Part shown: piece after piece, positions 7,545 through 16,041 of the stretch | Layout of the letters: each line of letters opens with the position of its first letter | Position numbering within the stretch: the first letter of the stretch is position 1 | Origin: Hahellaceae bacterium | GTDB taxonomy: Bacteria > Pseudomonadota > Gammaproteobacteria > Pseudomonadales > Oleiphilaceae | DNA: 64,000 bases | Direction: 5' to 3' | Assembly: GCA_024234505.1 (NCBI GenBank) | Contig: JACKOD010000002.1 | Span: 749,159-813,158 of the forward strand | Translations under genes and position numbers: made by a program | The notes under the pieces: model-generated | The model's input: the letters and a program-made list of their open reading frames with translations, nothing else | Databases searched by the model: none | What the model was told of the DNA's origin: nothing

Positions 7545-9596
7545 ATGACGATGAATAAGCGTATTTTTCAGCGGTTGGTTTTCAGTATGACGTTCGTATT
7601 GCAGGCGTGTAGCCCTGCAGATACGGTCACGGTGAATTTTACCCCTGCGGCACCTTTGCCGCCTCCCTCCACCTTCATGGCGGGTGTCGCCGAAGTGGAT
7701 ATCACTCCGCCGCCGGGGGTCTTGCCAAGAGCCGGTTATGCCACCTGGTCAACCGTCGGTGAAGGCTTTCGTACCCGACTGTACGCCAGGGTTTTCTATC
7801 TGAGCGACAAGGACGGCGACAGCCATTTGATCATACAAACCGATCTCACCGCAGGCTCGCGGATTTTGCACACCCGCCTGGGTGAAGTGCTCAGTCAAAC
7901 CACCGACATCGATGCCAGCCGGATAACGCTTACCGCCACGCATTCACATTCTGCACCGGGGCAAATACTCGGCAGCCAGTTTTACAACAAGCATATTTCC
8001 CATCAGGCGGGCTTCGCGCAAGGGTATTTTGATTTTCTGGTTGAACGAATCAGTCATGCCGCGCAACAGGCCTATGATCAGCAAGTTCCGGCAGTGCTGG
8101 CGACCGGGCAGACCAATATCTGGGGTTTGACGCGTAATCGTTCGATTCAGGCGTATGTCGAAAATAAATCGGTGAACAACAAAAGTGAAGGTGACGAACG
8201 CACGTTTCATTCGGTTAATCCCACCCTGTATATGGTGCGGATTGATCAGAAAACGTCAACGGGCGAACGTAAACCTCTTGGGGCATTTGCGAGCTTTTCT
8301 ATTCATGGCACCGCTTTGCCGCAGAGTGAGACCCTGTTTAACGCCGACATCTGGGCTTATCTTCAACAAGATTGGGCTTGGCATATCAAACAGAAATACG
8401 GCCTGAAGGAGACCGTGCCGGTTGCCGGATTCGAAGGAACGCATGGTGACGTCGCCCCGGCTGCACGCTTTGGCATGTTGGGTTATATCGAAGCGCGGCG
8501 AGTGGGACAGGCGATTGGCCAGCAGGCGATTGCGCTGTATGACACACTCGAATCACAGTTGACGGATCAGGTGGATATCGACTCGTCGATTAGACAGGTG
8601 AATCTGCGCGAAGCTCCCGAAATAGACGGGGTTCAAATCTGCGATGAAGCCGCCGTAGGTAATACCCTGGCCGCTGCACCGTTGGAGCATACTTCCCCGG
8701 TCATTGGTTATCTGCCTTTTATGAAGCAGGGTAGCCGGCGCTGGGGAGCCGAAGAAGACAACTGTCAGGGACGCAAACGTATTTTGGGGTTTGATACGTT
8801 GCAGCGCATGCTGGAGCCAAAAGACAGCTTTCCTGATTATGTGTTGTTCCAGCTTGTACGGATCAACGATCTGTTAATGGTTCCGGTTCCTTTCGAAATG
8901 ACAACGGAATCGGGCCGGCGTCTGGCCGAGTCCGCGCAACAGGGCTGGCAGGACACCGGGCATCCCTTAAAGCATATTATGGTCACCAGTCTGGCGGGGG
9001 GGTATACCGGCTATATCACAACGCCGGAAGAATACGGCCGGCAGTATTATGAAGGCGGGCACACCCTCTACGGGAAGGATTCATTACCCTATTTGCAAGC
9101 GCACGTGCGGCATTTATCCACGGCAATGAGCGGCCGTTCGGAAAGCCAGCCCCGGCTCGCTGAGCTGCCTGCGGCCTGGCAATACCATTTTGATGTCCGC
9201 CGTTTTCTACCTGAAGCCGTCCCCGCTCAGGGCGAACGGGCGCAAGTGAGCCCTCCTGCCTTTTCTCACGCACAGGTGAACGAAGAAGGGCATTGGGATT
9301 ATCACTGGCGAGATGTTAACGTCAGCCAGATTGAGTTGCATCGCCCCCTGGTGAGCATTGAAGTCCGACCTCTGGGAAGTGACACATGGCAACCGCTGAA
9401 AATAGACGGGAGGCCAGTGAATGATGAAGGCTTTGATATTGCTATCCGCGTTGAAGATAAGGACTTGCCTGACGGCATGGCCGAATATTCCACGCAATGG
9501 TACAACCCGGTATTTGCAGGAGAACAGCAGGAGTACCGTTTTGTTGTGGCGGCACGTGCGGGGTTGCCTGTTTTCTATTCTTCAGCGTTTCACTAG
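7545..9596 (+). CDS. Neutral/alkaline ceramidase-family lipoprotein, nucleophile Ser replaced by Ala
   Basis: A 683-residue exported protein. The N-terminus ends in a lipobox-like VLQAC (Cys at about residue 22), so it is probably lipidated. It then follows the neutral ceramidase plan: AGVAEVDITPPPG, the zinc-site segment TATHSHSAPG near 130-139, FSIHGTALPQ near 249, the GDV block near 301-306, and a C-terminal Ig-like region. Family members hydrolyse the amide of ceramide. In characterised enzymes the nucleophile is the Ser of a GDVSPN motif, as I recall; here the same place reads GDVAPA, with Ala at residue 304. The protein may therefore have another activity or none. It is monocistronic. 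Confidence 0.85.
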   Translation: MTMNKRIFQRLVFSMTFVLQACSPADTVTVNFTPAAPLPPPSTFMAGVAEVDITPPPGVLPRAGYATWSTVGEGFRTRLYARVFYLSDKDGDSHLIIQTDLTAGSRILHTRLGEVLSQTTDIDASRITLTATHSHSAPGQILGSQFYNKHISHQAGFAQGYFDFLVERISHAAQQAYDQQVPAVLATGQTNIWGLTRNRSIQAYVENKSVNNKSEGDERTFHSVNPTLYMVRIDQKTSTGERKPLGAFASFSIHGTALPQSETLFNADIWAYLQQDWAWHIKQKYGLKETVPVAGFEGTHGDVAPAARFGMLGYIEARRVGQAIGQQAIALYDTLESQLTDQVDIDSSIRQVNLREAPEIDGVQICDEAAVGNTLAAAPLEHTSPVIGYLPFMKQGSRRWGAEEDNCQGRKRILGFDTLQRMLEPKDSFPDYVLFQLVRINDLLMVPVPFEMTTESGRRLAESAQQGWQDTGHPLKHIMVTSLAGGYTGYITTPEEYGRQYYEGGHTLYGKDSLPYLQAHVRHLSTAMSGRSESQPRLAELPAAWQYHFDVRRFLPEAVPAQGERAQVSPPAFSHAQVNEEGHWDYHWRDVNVSQIELHRPLVSIEVRPLGSDTWQPLKIDGRPVNDEGFDIAIRVEDKDLPDGMAEYSTQWYNPVFAGEQQEYRFVVAARAGLPVFYSSAFH

Positions 9597-9641
9597 AGGG
9601 GGGACGTGAGGGTGAGGGAGTTCAAAAAACAGCCAATAAAG

Positions 9642-9671
9642 TTGATCCAGATGCTTTGCATCCGGTATGAA
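9642..9671 (+). promoter_or_regulatory. Probable promoter of the aromatic leader and DAHP synthase gene
   Basis: TTGATC at 9642-9647 and TATGAA at 9666-9671 are separated by 18 bases, a reasonable sigma-70 promoter. Transcription would start near 9678, 14 bases before the leader peptide start. A small dyad GATGC-TTT-GCATC at 9650-9662 fills the spacer and could be an operator. Confidence 0.5.
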
Positions 9672-9691
9672 TTCAAGTAGTATCCGAGGTT

Positions 9692-9841
9692 ATGAACAGA
9701 CAAATACCGAACGCAGCATTAGTACACAACGAACTTGCCCTGACTGGCAAGGGCGTCTTGGCGTCTGCAGGTTTGGGTTGGCATCGTGCCGTAGGTTATT
9801 GGGGCTTCTGGTTTTATGGCTTTAGCCCCGCACGTGCCTGA
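9692..9841 (+). CDS. Leader peptide rich in Trp, Tyr and Phe (attenuator leader)
   Basis: A 49-codon ORF that starts ATG AAC AGA and stops with TGA at 9839-9841. Residues 30-44 contain eight aromatic residues (three Trp, two Tyr, three Phe); the core reads GWHRAVGYWGFWFYGF. The next gene makes DAHP synthase, the first enzyme of aromatic amino acid synthesis, and a perfect intrinsic terminator lies between them. This is the layout of ribosome-mediated attenuation, as in trpL and pheL. Unlike those, the control run mixes all three aromatic amino acids. A weak ribosome site (GAGG) sits only two bases from the ATG. The peptide itself probably has no function beyond stalling the ribosome. Confidence 0.85.
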   Translation: MNRQIPNAALVHNELALTGKGVLASAGLGWHRAVGYWGFWFYGFSPARA

Positions 9842-9893
9842 GTTAATTTAAGCGAAGGGCGCGTGCACAGACACGACGCCTTCCGGATTCCAC

Positions 9894-9934
9894 AAAAAAC
9901 CCCGAAAGGCTGTCCTTTCGGGGTTTTTTGTTTT
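9894..9934 (+). terminator. Attenuator terminator before the DAHP synthase gene
   Basis: AAAAAACCCCGAAAGG, loop CTGT, CCTTTCGGGGTTTTTT, then G and TTTTT: a 16-bp perfect stem ending in a T-run. It lies 52 bases after the leader stop codon and 17 bases before the structural gene, so readthrough decides expression. An upstream hairpin at 9854-9883 (GAAGGGCG pairing with CGCCTTC, and CGTG with CACG) is a likely competing element. CCTTCCGG at 9880-9887 could pair imperfectly with the 5' arm CCGAAAGG to form an antiterminator. Confidence 0.92.
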
Positions 9935-9950
9935 TAAACGGAGAAAAATC

Positions 9951-11039
9951 ATGCAAGTAACCAGTGAGTCCAGACAGACTGGCAGGAAGGAATCAACCAT
10001 GAATGACACACTACCCGGCGCACAAGTGACTGCGCTGCCATCGCCCGCCACGGTACTGGATCAAATGCCCTTGGCCGCCCCCGTGGCGGTTCAGATCAGC
10101 CAACATCGTCATGCGATTCGTGAGGTGATCAGTGGTGATGATTCACGTTTATTGGTCGTCACCGGGCCTTGTTCCATACATGATCCACAGGCCGCTTACG
10201 ATTACGGCCGCCGTTTGGCCGCGTTGCAATCGGAGCTCGGCGACAAAATGCTGCTGGTGATGCGTTGTTACTTTGAAAAACCCCGTACCACGGTGGGCTG
10301 GAAAGGGCTGTTACATGATCCGGCAATGGATGGCAGTCACGATATGGAAAAAGGCATTACCCTGGGCCGGGAAGTGTTGCTGGAGCTGGCAGGAATGGGT
10401 CTACCGCTGGCAACGGAAGCCTTGAATCCGCTGTCGATGAACTACCTTCAGGATACATTAAGCTGGGTCGCCGTCGGTGCTCGAACCACCGAATCCCAGC
10501 CTCACCGTGAGATGGCCAGTGGTTTGTCCATGCCCGTAGGTTTCAAAAATGCGACAGATGGCAGTTTCGGCGTAGCGGTAAACGCGATTAAGTCGGCGGC
10601 ACAGCCACACAGCTTTCTCGGGGTTGATGCCGATGGTCGGATGGGGGTGATGCGAACTTCGGGTAACGCCCATTGCCATATCGTTTTGCGCGGTGGAAAT
10701 GGTCGGCCGAATTATGATGAACTCAGTATCGCCCGCTGCGAACATGCGCTGGAAAATGCGGGGCTCGCGCCACGCATCATGGTGGATTGCAGTCATGAAA
10801 ACTCGGCAAAAAACCATTTAAAGCAAGCCGAAGTGCTGGCGGATATCGGTCGCCAGATTCAGGCTGGCAATCGATCTATTCTCGGGGTGATGCTGGAAAG
10901 TTTCATTGAAGAGGGCCGCCAGGAGATTGCTGCCGAGATGTGCTACGGCCAATCGGTGACCGATGCCTGCCTGAGCTGGGAGCAAACAGAAATGGCCTTG
11001 CGAAGCCTGCATCAACAGCTGCCTGATTCGCAGTCGTGA
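9951..11039 (+). CDS. 3-deoxy-7-phosphoheptulonate (DAHP) synthase, class I
   Basis: It condenses phosphoenolpyruvate and erythrose 4-phosphate, the entry step of the shikimate pathway. The 362-residue product matches the AroF/AroG/AroH class: VVTGPCSIHDPQAAYDYGRR near 63-82, RCYFEKPRTTVGWKGL near 104-119, GARTTESQPHREMASGLSMP near 177-196, and MVDCSHENSAK near 276. Which aromatic amino acid inhibits the enzyme cannot be read safely, so no paralogue symbol is given. The start ATG at 9951 follows GGAG with seven bases of spacing. Expression is probably controlled by the upstream leader and terminator. A factor-independent terminator follows at 11047. Confidence 0.93.
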   Translation: MQVTSESRQTGRKESTMNDTLPGAQVTALPSPATVLDQMPLAAPVAVQISQHRHAIREVISGDDSRLLVVTGPCSIHDPQAAYDYGRRLAALQSELGDKMLLVMRCYFEKPRTTVGWKGLLHDPAMDGSHDMEKGITLGREVLLELAGMGLPLATEALNPLSMNYLQDTLSWVAVGARTTESQPHREMASGLSMPVGFKNATDGSFGVAVNAIKSAAQPHSFLGVDADGRMGVMRTSGNAHCHIVLRGGNGRPNYDELSIARCEHALENAGLAPRIMVDCSHENSAKNHLKQAEVLADIGRQIQAGNRSILGVMLESFIEEGRQEIAAEMCYGQSVTDACLSWEQTEMALRSLHQQLPDSQS

Positions 11040-11046
11040 GGTTCTG

Positions 11047-11074
11047 AAAAGCGCATCGTTAGATGCGCTTTTTT
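11047..11074 (+). terminator. Intrinsic terminator after the DAHP synthase gene
   Basis: AAAAGCGCATC, loop GTTA, GATGCGCTTTTTT: an 11-bp stem plus T-run, eight bases after the stop codon. Confidence 0.9.
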
Positions 11075-11217
11075 ATTGATATTATTTTTATCATAATAAA
11101 AAGCTATCGCCTTAATTGAATCAATTGTTTTTGATAATTGTGTGGGCTCGCTTAACCTATCCCTGTCGAAACACATCACAGTAATGATGAGCCACTGACT
11201 GGCAGGAGATACCCCGT

Positions 11218-11979
11218 ATGCAAATTTCAAAAGAAAGCACAAAAGCAAGCACAAAAGAAGGACACCGCGTTCCTCAAGTCACCTTCCCGATTCGTGTCAA
11301 TAACGAATGGCAGAAGGTCACTACCGACAACCTGTTTAAAGGCAAAACCGTCGTGCTGTTTGCTTTGCCCGGAGCTTACACCCCGACTTGCTCCAGCACA
11401 CATCTGCCCCGCTATAACGAACTGGCGAGTGTGTTCAAAGACAACGGGGTAGACAGCATTGTGTGTTTGTCTGTCAACGATCCTTTTGTGATGAACAGTT
11501 GGCAAGAAGATCAGAAAGCCGATCAGGTTTACTTTCTGCCAGACGGCAATGGTGCCTTTACCGAAGGCATGGGCATGTTGGTTGATAAAGCGGAACTGGG
11601 CTTTGGTAAGCGTAGCTGGCGCTACTCCATGCTGGTAAAAGACGGCGTGATCGAGAAAATGTTTATCGAACCTGATCTGCCCGGTGATCCTTTTAAAGTT
11701 TCAGATGCGGATACGATGCTGAACTATATTAATCCCAATGCCAACCTGCCGGCGCGGGTGACCCTGTTCAGTAAACCCGGTTGTCCTCACTGTGCCCGTG
11801 CCCGCAACCAGTTAATGCAGCGTGGGTTTCGGTTTGAGGATATCGAACTGGGCACGCACGGTGTAAGCTACAGTTCATTACAGGCAGTCACCGGGCGCGG
11901 AACCACCCCGCAGGTATTTATCGATGGTAAGCACATCGGTGGTGCCGACGACCTGGAAGCCTGGCTGGCCCAGCGTTAA
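11218..11979 (+). CDS. Peroxiredoxin 5-glutaredoxin fusion (hybrid Prx5)
   Basis: A 253-residue antioxidant enzyme that reduces hydroperoxides. The N-terminal ~170 residues are an AhpC/TSA-type Prx5 domain with the peroxidatic cysteine in [17 protein letters not shown] (about residue 60). The C-terminal ~75 are a glutaredoxin with a CPHC active site ([17 protein letters not shown], near 182-198), TTPQVFID and [10 protein letters not shown]. Fusions of this kind, as in Haemophilus, are reduced by glutathione through the built-in glutaredoxin. The gene stands 71 bases before the lipoamide dehydrogenase homologue on the same strand, suggesting a shared redox role. Confidence 0.92.
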   Translation: MQISKESTKASTKEGHRVPQVTFPIRVNNEWQKVTTDNLFKGKTVVLFALPGAYTPTCSSTHLPRYNELASVFKDNGVDSIVCLSVNDPFVMNSWQEDQKADQVYFLPDGNGAFTEGMGMLVDKAELGFGKRSWRYSMLVKDGVIEKMFIEPDLPGDPFKVSDADTMLNYINPNANLPARVTLFSKPGCPHCARARNQLMQRGFRFEDIELGTHGVSYSSLQAVTGRGTTPQVFIDGKHIGGADDLEAWLAQR

Positions 11980-12050
11980 ACACTAAATCACAATCGGCGG
12001 GACATGCCGGTGCTGAACACGCTAACACGATTCGACGGAGGAGCAAACGC

Positions 12051-13493
12051 ATGACCCCCATTCATGTAGACGTAGCAATTATTGGTGCCGGCACCGCGGG
12101 CATGGGTGCTTTTCGGGCGGCTCGCGCACATACCGAATCGGTACTGCTCATCGAGGGACATGTTTATGGCACAACGTGCGCCAGAGTCGGCTGTATGCCC
12201 AGCAAGCTTCTGATCGCTGCGGCAGACGCAGCGCACCATGCCCGCCATACGGATGGTTTTGGTGTGCGCGTGGGGTCTGTCGAGGTAGACGGTGAAGCCG
12301 TACTGGCCCGGGTACAGCGCGAACGTGACCGCTTTGTCGGATTTGTTGTTGAGTCGGTCGATTCATTCGGTGACGAACATCTGCTCAGGGCGAATGTTTC
12401 GTTTAAGGATGCCAGTACGCTCATCACCGAAACCGGGCAGGAAATCATTGCCCAGCGGGTGGTCATTGCCTCGGGCAGCACACCCGTCGTACCGCCCCTG
12501 TTGGCCGGGGTGAAACAACGTTTATTAACCAATGAAAATGTGTTTGAACTGACCCAATTACCCAAAAGCGTCGCGGTATTCGGACCTGGGGTGATCGGAC
12601 TGGAATTGGGGCAGGCATTGAGCCGCTTGGGGGTCTCGGTCAAAGTATTCGGGCGAAGCGGCGGCGTGGCTGGTCTGCAGGATCCAGAGATTCGTGCATA
12701 CGCACATCGTATTTTTAATGAAGAGTTCTATCTGGATGCCCAGGCGCAGGTGGAATCGGTCAGCGAAACCGAGTCCGGGGTCGCTGTACACTATTTGCAT
12801 CGTGAGGGTGACTGGCGTACCGAGTCTTTTGAATACGTGCTGGCGGCCACCGGACGCCAGCCCAATGTAGCCTCGCTGCATCTGGAACGCACCGGCATTG
12901 CGCTGGATGCCCGAGGTATCCCGTTGTTTGATCATTTCACCCAGCAATGCGGACACAGTGGAATTTTTATCGCAGGTGATGCCAACAATGAAATACCGTT
13001 GCTCCACGAAGCGGCAGATCAGGGGCGGATTGCCGGTGACAACGCGGGTCGCTTTCCGGATGTGCGGGCAGGGCATCGTCGAACGCCCTTGTCGGTGGTG
13101 TTTACCGAACCCCAGGTGGCCGCCGTCGGGCTTAGCCTGACGCAAATAAAAAAGCGTTGCCAGCAGTGTTATGCCGAAGGCAGCGTGTCGTTTGAAGATC
13201 AGGGCCGCAGTCGGGTCATGCTGAAAAACAAAGGCATGCTTAAAGTGTATGCCGAGCAGGGCACCGGGCTGTTTTTAGGTGCCGAGATGTTTGGACCGGC
13301 CGCCGAACACATTGGGCATTTGTTGGCCTGGGCAACGCAGAAACGTATGACCGTTTCTGAAATGCTGGATATGCCCTTTTATCATCCGGTGATTGAAGAA
13401 GGGGTGCGTACAGCCCTTCGGGATCTGAATCACAAGCTGCATATCGGGCCGGATGTGATTGAGCGTTGCATGGATTGCGGGCCGGGGGCCTGA
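12051..13493 (+). CDS. Dihydrolipoamide dehydrogenase-family flavoprotein disulfide reductase
   Basis: A 480-residue FAD/NAD(P)H disulfide oxidoreductase. It has an N-terminal FAD site ([18 protein letters not shown]), the redox-active disulfide in [14 protein letters not shown] (Cys at about 43 and 48), an NAD(P)-binding motif [19 protein letters not shown] near 182-200, IFIAGDANN near 305, and a C-terminal dimer domain whose [10 protein letters not shown] supplies the His-Glu pair (usually HPTLSE). It ends with an unusual Cys pair, CMDCGPGA. No 2-oxoacid dehydrogenase genes are nearby, so it is probably not the housekeeping E3. Next to a peroxiredoxin-glutaredoxin fusion it may serve thiol reduction; the substrate is unproven. 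Confidence 0.85.
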   Translation: MTPIHVDVAIIGAGTAGMGAFRAARAHTESVLLIEGHVYGTTCARVGCMPSKLLIAAADAAHHARHTDGFGVRVGSVEVDGEAVLARVQRERDRFVGFVVESVDSFGDEHLLRANVSFKDASTLITETGQEIIAQRVVIASGSTPVVPPLLAGVKQRLLTNENVFELTQLPKSVAVFGPGVIGLELGQALSRLGVSVKVFGRSGGVAGLQDPEIRAYAHRIFNEEFYLDAQAQVESVSETESGVAVHYLHREGDWRTESFEYVLAATGRQPNVASLHLERTGIALDARGIPLFDHFTQQCGHSGIFIAGDANNEIPLLHEAADQGRIAGDNAGRFPDVRAGHRRTPLSVVFTEPQVAAVGLSLTQIKKRCQQCYAEGSVSFEDQGRSRVMLKNKGMLKVYAEQGTGLFLGAEMFGPAAEHIGHLLAWATQKRMTVSEMLDMPFYHPVIEEGVRTALRDLNHKLHIGPDVIERCMDCGPGA

Positions 13494-13584
13494 GTTGCCT
13501 CCCTGTCTGCCTGCTTGATTTTTAGCCAGCCATAGTCTTTGCTTTAGCATACATACTTGCGATGTATGGACAACTAAACGGGCT

Positions 13585-14895
13585 ATGGCACTTTTCTCGA
13601 AAGCTAAGCTGGATGCATTAAAAAAAAGGACGTTGATTCAGTTACCGCGAGAAAATATTCGAACGGTGCTGATTGTTGACGATGAGCCTGCCAATCTGGC
13701 CATGTTGAACAGGATACTGTCGAATCGATATCAGGTAATCGAGGCAATTAGCGGTGAACATGCCTTGCAACAAATCCGCGACTTGCCGGACAAAGCAAAT
13801 TTAAGTCTTATTATCAGTGATCAACGCATGCCGGGCATGAGCGGTGTTGATTTTCTCAGACAAGCCAAAGTGCTCGTCCCGGATGCCTTACGCATTGTGC
13901 TGACCGCCTATATGGACGTAGATGCCATACTGGCCTCGGTCAATGAATTGCAGATCTATCATTTCATCGTGAAGCCCTTTGATCGTCAGGAATTCTTACT
14001 GACCGTTCAGCGCGCGAACGAGTATTTTGATCTGAATGCTTCCTTGAATGACTACATCCAGAATCTTGAGCAAAAGGTCGCGGAGCGCACGCAGGCACTG
14101 GAACTGAAAAACCGGGAGTTGCAGGACGCCTATCTGCGCCTGGAGCAGCAAAGTATTACCGACCCTTTAACCGGACTTAAAAACAGATGTTTTCTGAATG
14201 CGGTATTAAGTGAGGATAGCGCTTACGTCAATCGTTCCCACGGGGCTGACCTGACCGCGTCGCTGCCACAACACCCCGCTTTATCAGCCGACGAGCACGG
14301 CGCGCGTGATCTGGTGTTTTATCTGATTGATCTGGACCATTTCAAGCAGGTGAATGATACCTACGGGCACCTAGCGGGTGACAAATTGCTAACAGGCGTG
14401 GGTCAGCGGTTGAGTGAGCTGTTTCGCGAGTCGGATTTTTGTGTTCGCTGGGGTGGCGAGGAGTTCTTGATCGTGACGCGTTTTGCCAGTCGTGATCAAA
14501 CCTGCGTGATAGCCGAGCGGATTCGGAATAAAATCGCAGAAAAGACGTTCGACGTCGGCTTGAAACAAGCGATATCGGTGACCTGCTCCATCGGCATAGC
14601 GTGCTACCCATTTTTTACCGAAGCCGTATCGGCTCTCAAATGGGAGCAGGTGGTAGACATTGCCGATCACGCACTTTATGCCGCAAAAAACAGTGGCCGC
14701 AATGCATGGGTCGGGGTGTTCAGTGTTCCTGAGGCGGCAGCTCAGCCGCCGTTTCTGTCGGGTGAAGACTGGTTGCGCCGCTGGCGCTCGAATTTATCCG
14801 TGATGGCAATGCAGAAGCTGGTAAAAGTGAGAACGTCATTGCCCGATGCCAGTCAGCTGGTATGGCAGAGCGAAGGAGCGCCCTCGCATGAGTAA
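13585..14895 (+). CDS. Response regulator with GGDEF diguanylate cyclase domain
   Basis: A 436-residue protein. Residues ~26-145 are a receiver domain (acidic pair in IVDDEPAN, phospho-acceptor Asp79 in LIISDQRMPG, then LTAY and the conserved Lys in IVKPF). A coiled coil follows (EQKVAERTQALELKNRELQD), then a GGDEF domain with an intact active site (RWGGEEFL) and the product-inhibition I-site RESD five residues before it. It should make c-di-GMP when phosphorylated. The end overlaps the next gene by eight bases, and a histidine kinase gene follows, so kinase, binding protein and cyclase probably form one pathway. Confidence 0.92.
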   Translation: MALFSKAKLDALKKRTLIQLPRENIRTVLIVDDEPANLAMLNRILSNRYQVIEAISGEHALQQIRDLPDKANLSLIISDQRMPGMSGVDFLRQAKVLVPDALRIVLTAYMDVDAILASVNELQIYHFIVKPFDRQEFLLTVQRANEYFDLNASLNDYIQNLEQKVAERTQALELKNRELQDAYLRLEQQSITDPLTGLKNRCFLNAVLSEDSAYVNRSHGADLTASLPQHPALSADEHGARDLVFYLIDLDHFKQVNDTYGHLAGDKLLTGVGQRLSELFRESDFCVRWGGEEFLIVTRFASRDQTCVIAERIRNKIAEKTFDVGLKQAISVTCSIGIACYPFFTEAVSALKWEQVVDIADHALYAAKNSGRNAWVGVFSVPEAAAQPPFLSGEDWLRRWRSNLSVMAMQKLVKVRTSLPDASQLVWQSEGAPSHE

Positions 14896-16030
14896 CAGGT
14901 TGCGTTTTGTTCGTTCAATACTAACGTACCTAGCCCTGTTGGTTTTAGTCGTGATAAGTGCTGGCCCGCTCGTGAATGCAGACGAAAAGCGCCAAGTGGA
15001 AAATGTGCAAATTAAGCCATTGCATTTCGCGCTCATGGTGACCCGAAGTCCGGGAGATCTCTATTACGAACCCTTGACCCGCTTTTGTCAGGCCGTTGCC
15101 GACGATCTGGGAATAAAACTCACCGTTTACTATGCCGATGATGATCGCCAGAAGTATGCACAAAACGTCGAACTGGCGGTGAGTCGTGATCGGGTTGATG
15201 GTGTCATTCTGCAAAGCTTTAAAGGGGGTGGAAAAAAATATCTGCGTATTGCCGAAGCATTCCGGGTTCCGCTGTTTTTTTTCAACGATATTAATATGAT
15301 GGATTCCGAAGACCCTTCGCCCTACTGGGTGGGAGACATTACCCCGAACGGCGTGGGCGCCGGGGAGGCCCTGGCTGAAAAACTGATTGCCTCCGCGCGG
15401 ATGAAGGGATTGCAAAATGCCTCGGGCAAAATAGAAATGGTGGCTTTGGAGGGGTTTACTTCATCGGGCCCTTCGCTAAAACGGGTACAAGGCTTGCAGC
15501 GTGCGGTGAAGAATCACCCGGATGTCATTCTTCACCAAATCGTTTCTGCAAATTGGCGCAGAGAAGAAGCGCAACAAATCATGCCGGGTTTGTATAAGCG
15601 TTATCCCGGATTGGTGGCCATCTGGGCGGCGAGCGACTCCATGATCTTAGGGGTAGAAGACTGGGCAAACCAGAAGGGGGTCAAAATGGGGGCGCAGTTA
15701 GTCGCTGGTGGTATCGATTGGGCCCGGGATGCGCTGGTCGAGATTAGCCAAGAACAATTAGAGGTCAGTTATGGCGGCCATTTTATGGAGGCAGGCTGGG
15801 CAATCGTAATGTTGTTCGACCGGCTCCGAGGCAGTCAGGCCGGGACAGATCGCCTGCACTTGTCGACACAAATGGAAGCGCTTGATCGTCACAATGTGAA
15901 CGAGTATCTGGGCCGGTTTGGCGGGCAGGATTGGTCTTCAATCGACTTTCAACGGTTTTCTCGCGCCTACACGCCCTCCCTCCAGACTTATGACTTCTCG
16001 CTGCGAGCGTTAATGTCTCAATTTGACTGA
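14888..16030 (+). CDS. Periplasmic sugar-binding-like sensor protein (LuxP/RbsB-type)
   Basis: A 380-residue exported protein with signal peptide or anchor (SILTYLALLVLVVISAGPLV). The mature part fits type I periplasmic binding proteins: FALMVTRSPGDLYYEPLTRF, DRVDGVILQSF, VGDITPNGVGAGEALAEKLI, AIWAASDSMILGVEDWA and LVAGGIDWARDALVEI. No ABC permease or ATPase is present; instead it lies between a diguanylate cyclase gene and a membrane histidine kinase gene. That recalls the LuxP-LuxQ arrangement, in which a binding protein presents a ligand to the kinase. The ATG at 14888 has GGAG nine bases upstream and lies inside the end of the cyclase gene. The ligand is unknown. Confidence 0.85.
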   Translation: MSNRLRFVRSILTYLALLVLVVISAGPLVNADEKRQVENVQIKPLHFALMVTRSPGDLYYEPLTRFCQAVADDLGIKLTVYYADDDRQKYAQNVELAVSRDRVDGVILQSFKGGGKKYLRIAEAFRVPLFFFNDINMMDSEDPSPYWVGDITPNGVGAGEALAEKLIASARMKGLQNASGKIEMVALEGFTSSGPSLKRVQGLQRAVKNHPDVILHQIVSANWRREEAQQIMPGLYKRYPGLVAIWAASDSMILGVEDWANQKGVKMGAQLVAGGIDWARDALVEISQEQLEVSYGGHFMEAGWAIVMLFDRLRGSQAGTDRLHLSTQMEALDRHNVNEYLGRFGGQDWSSIDFQRFSRAYTPSLQTYDFSLRALMSQFD

Positions 16031-16041
16031 GCCGGTTTTCC

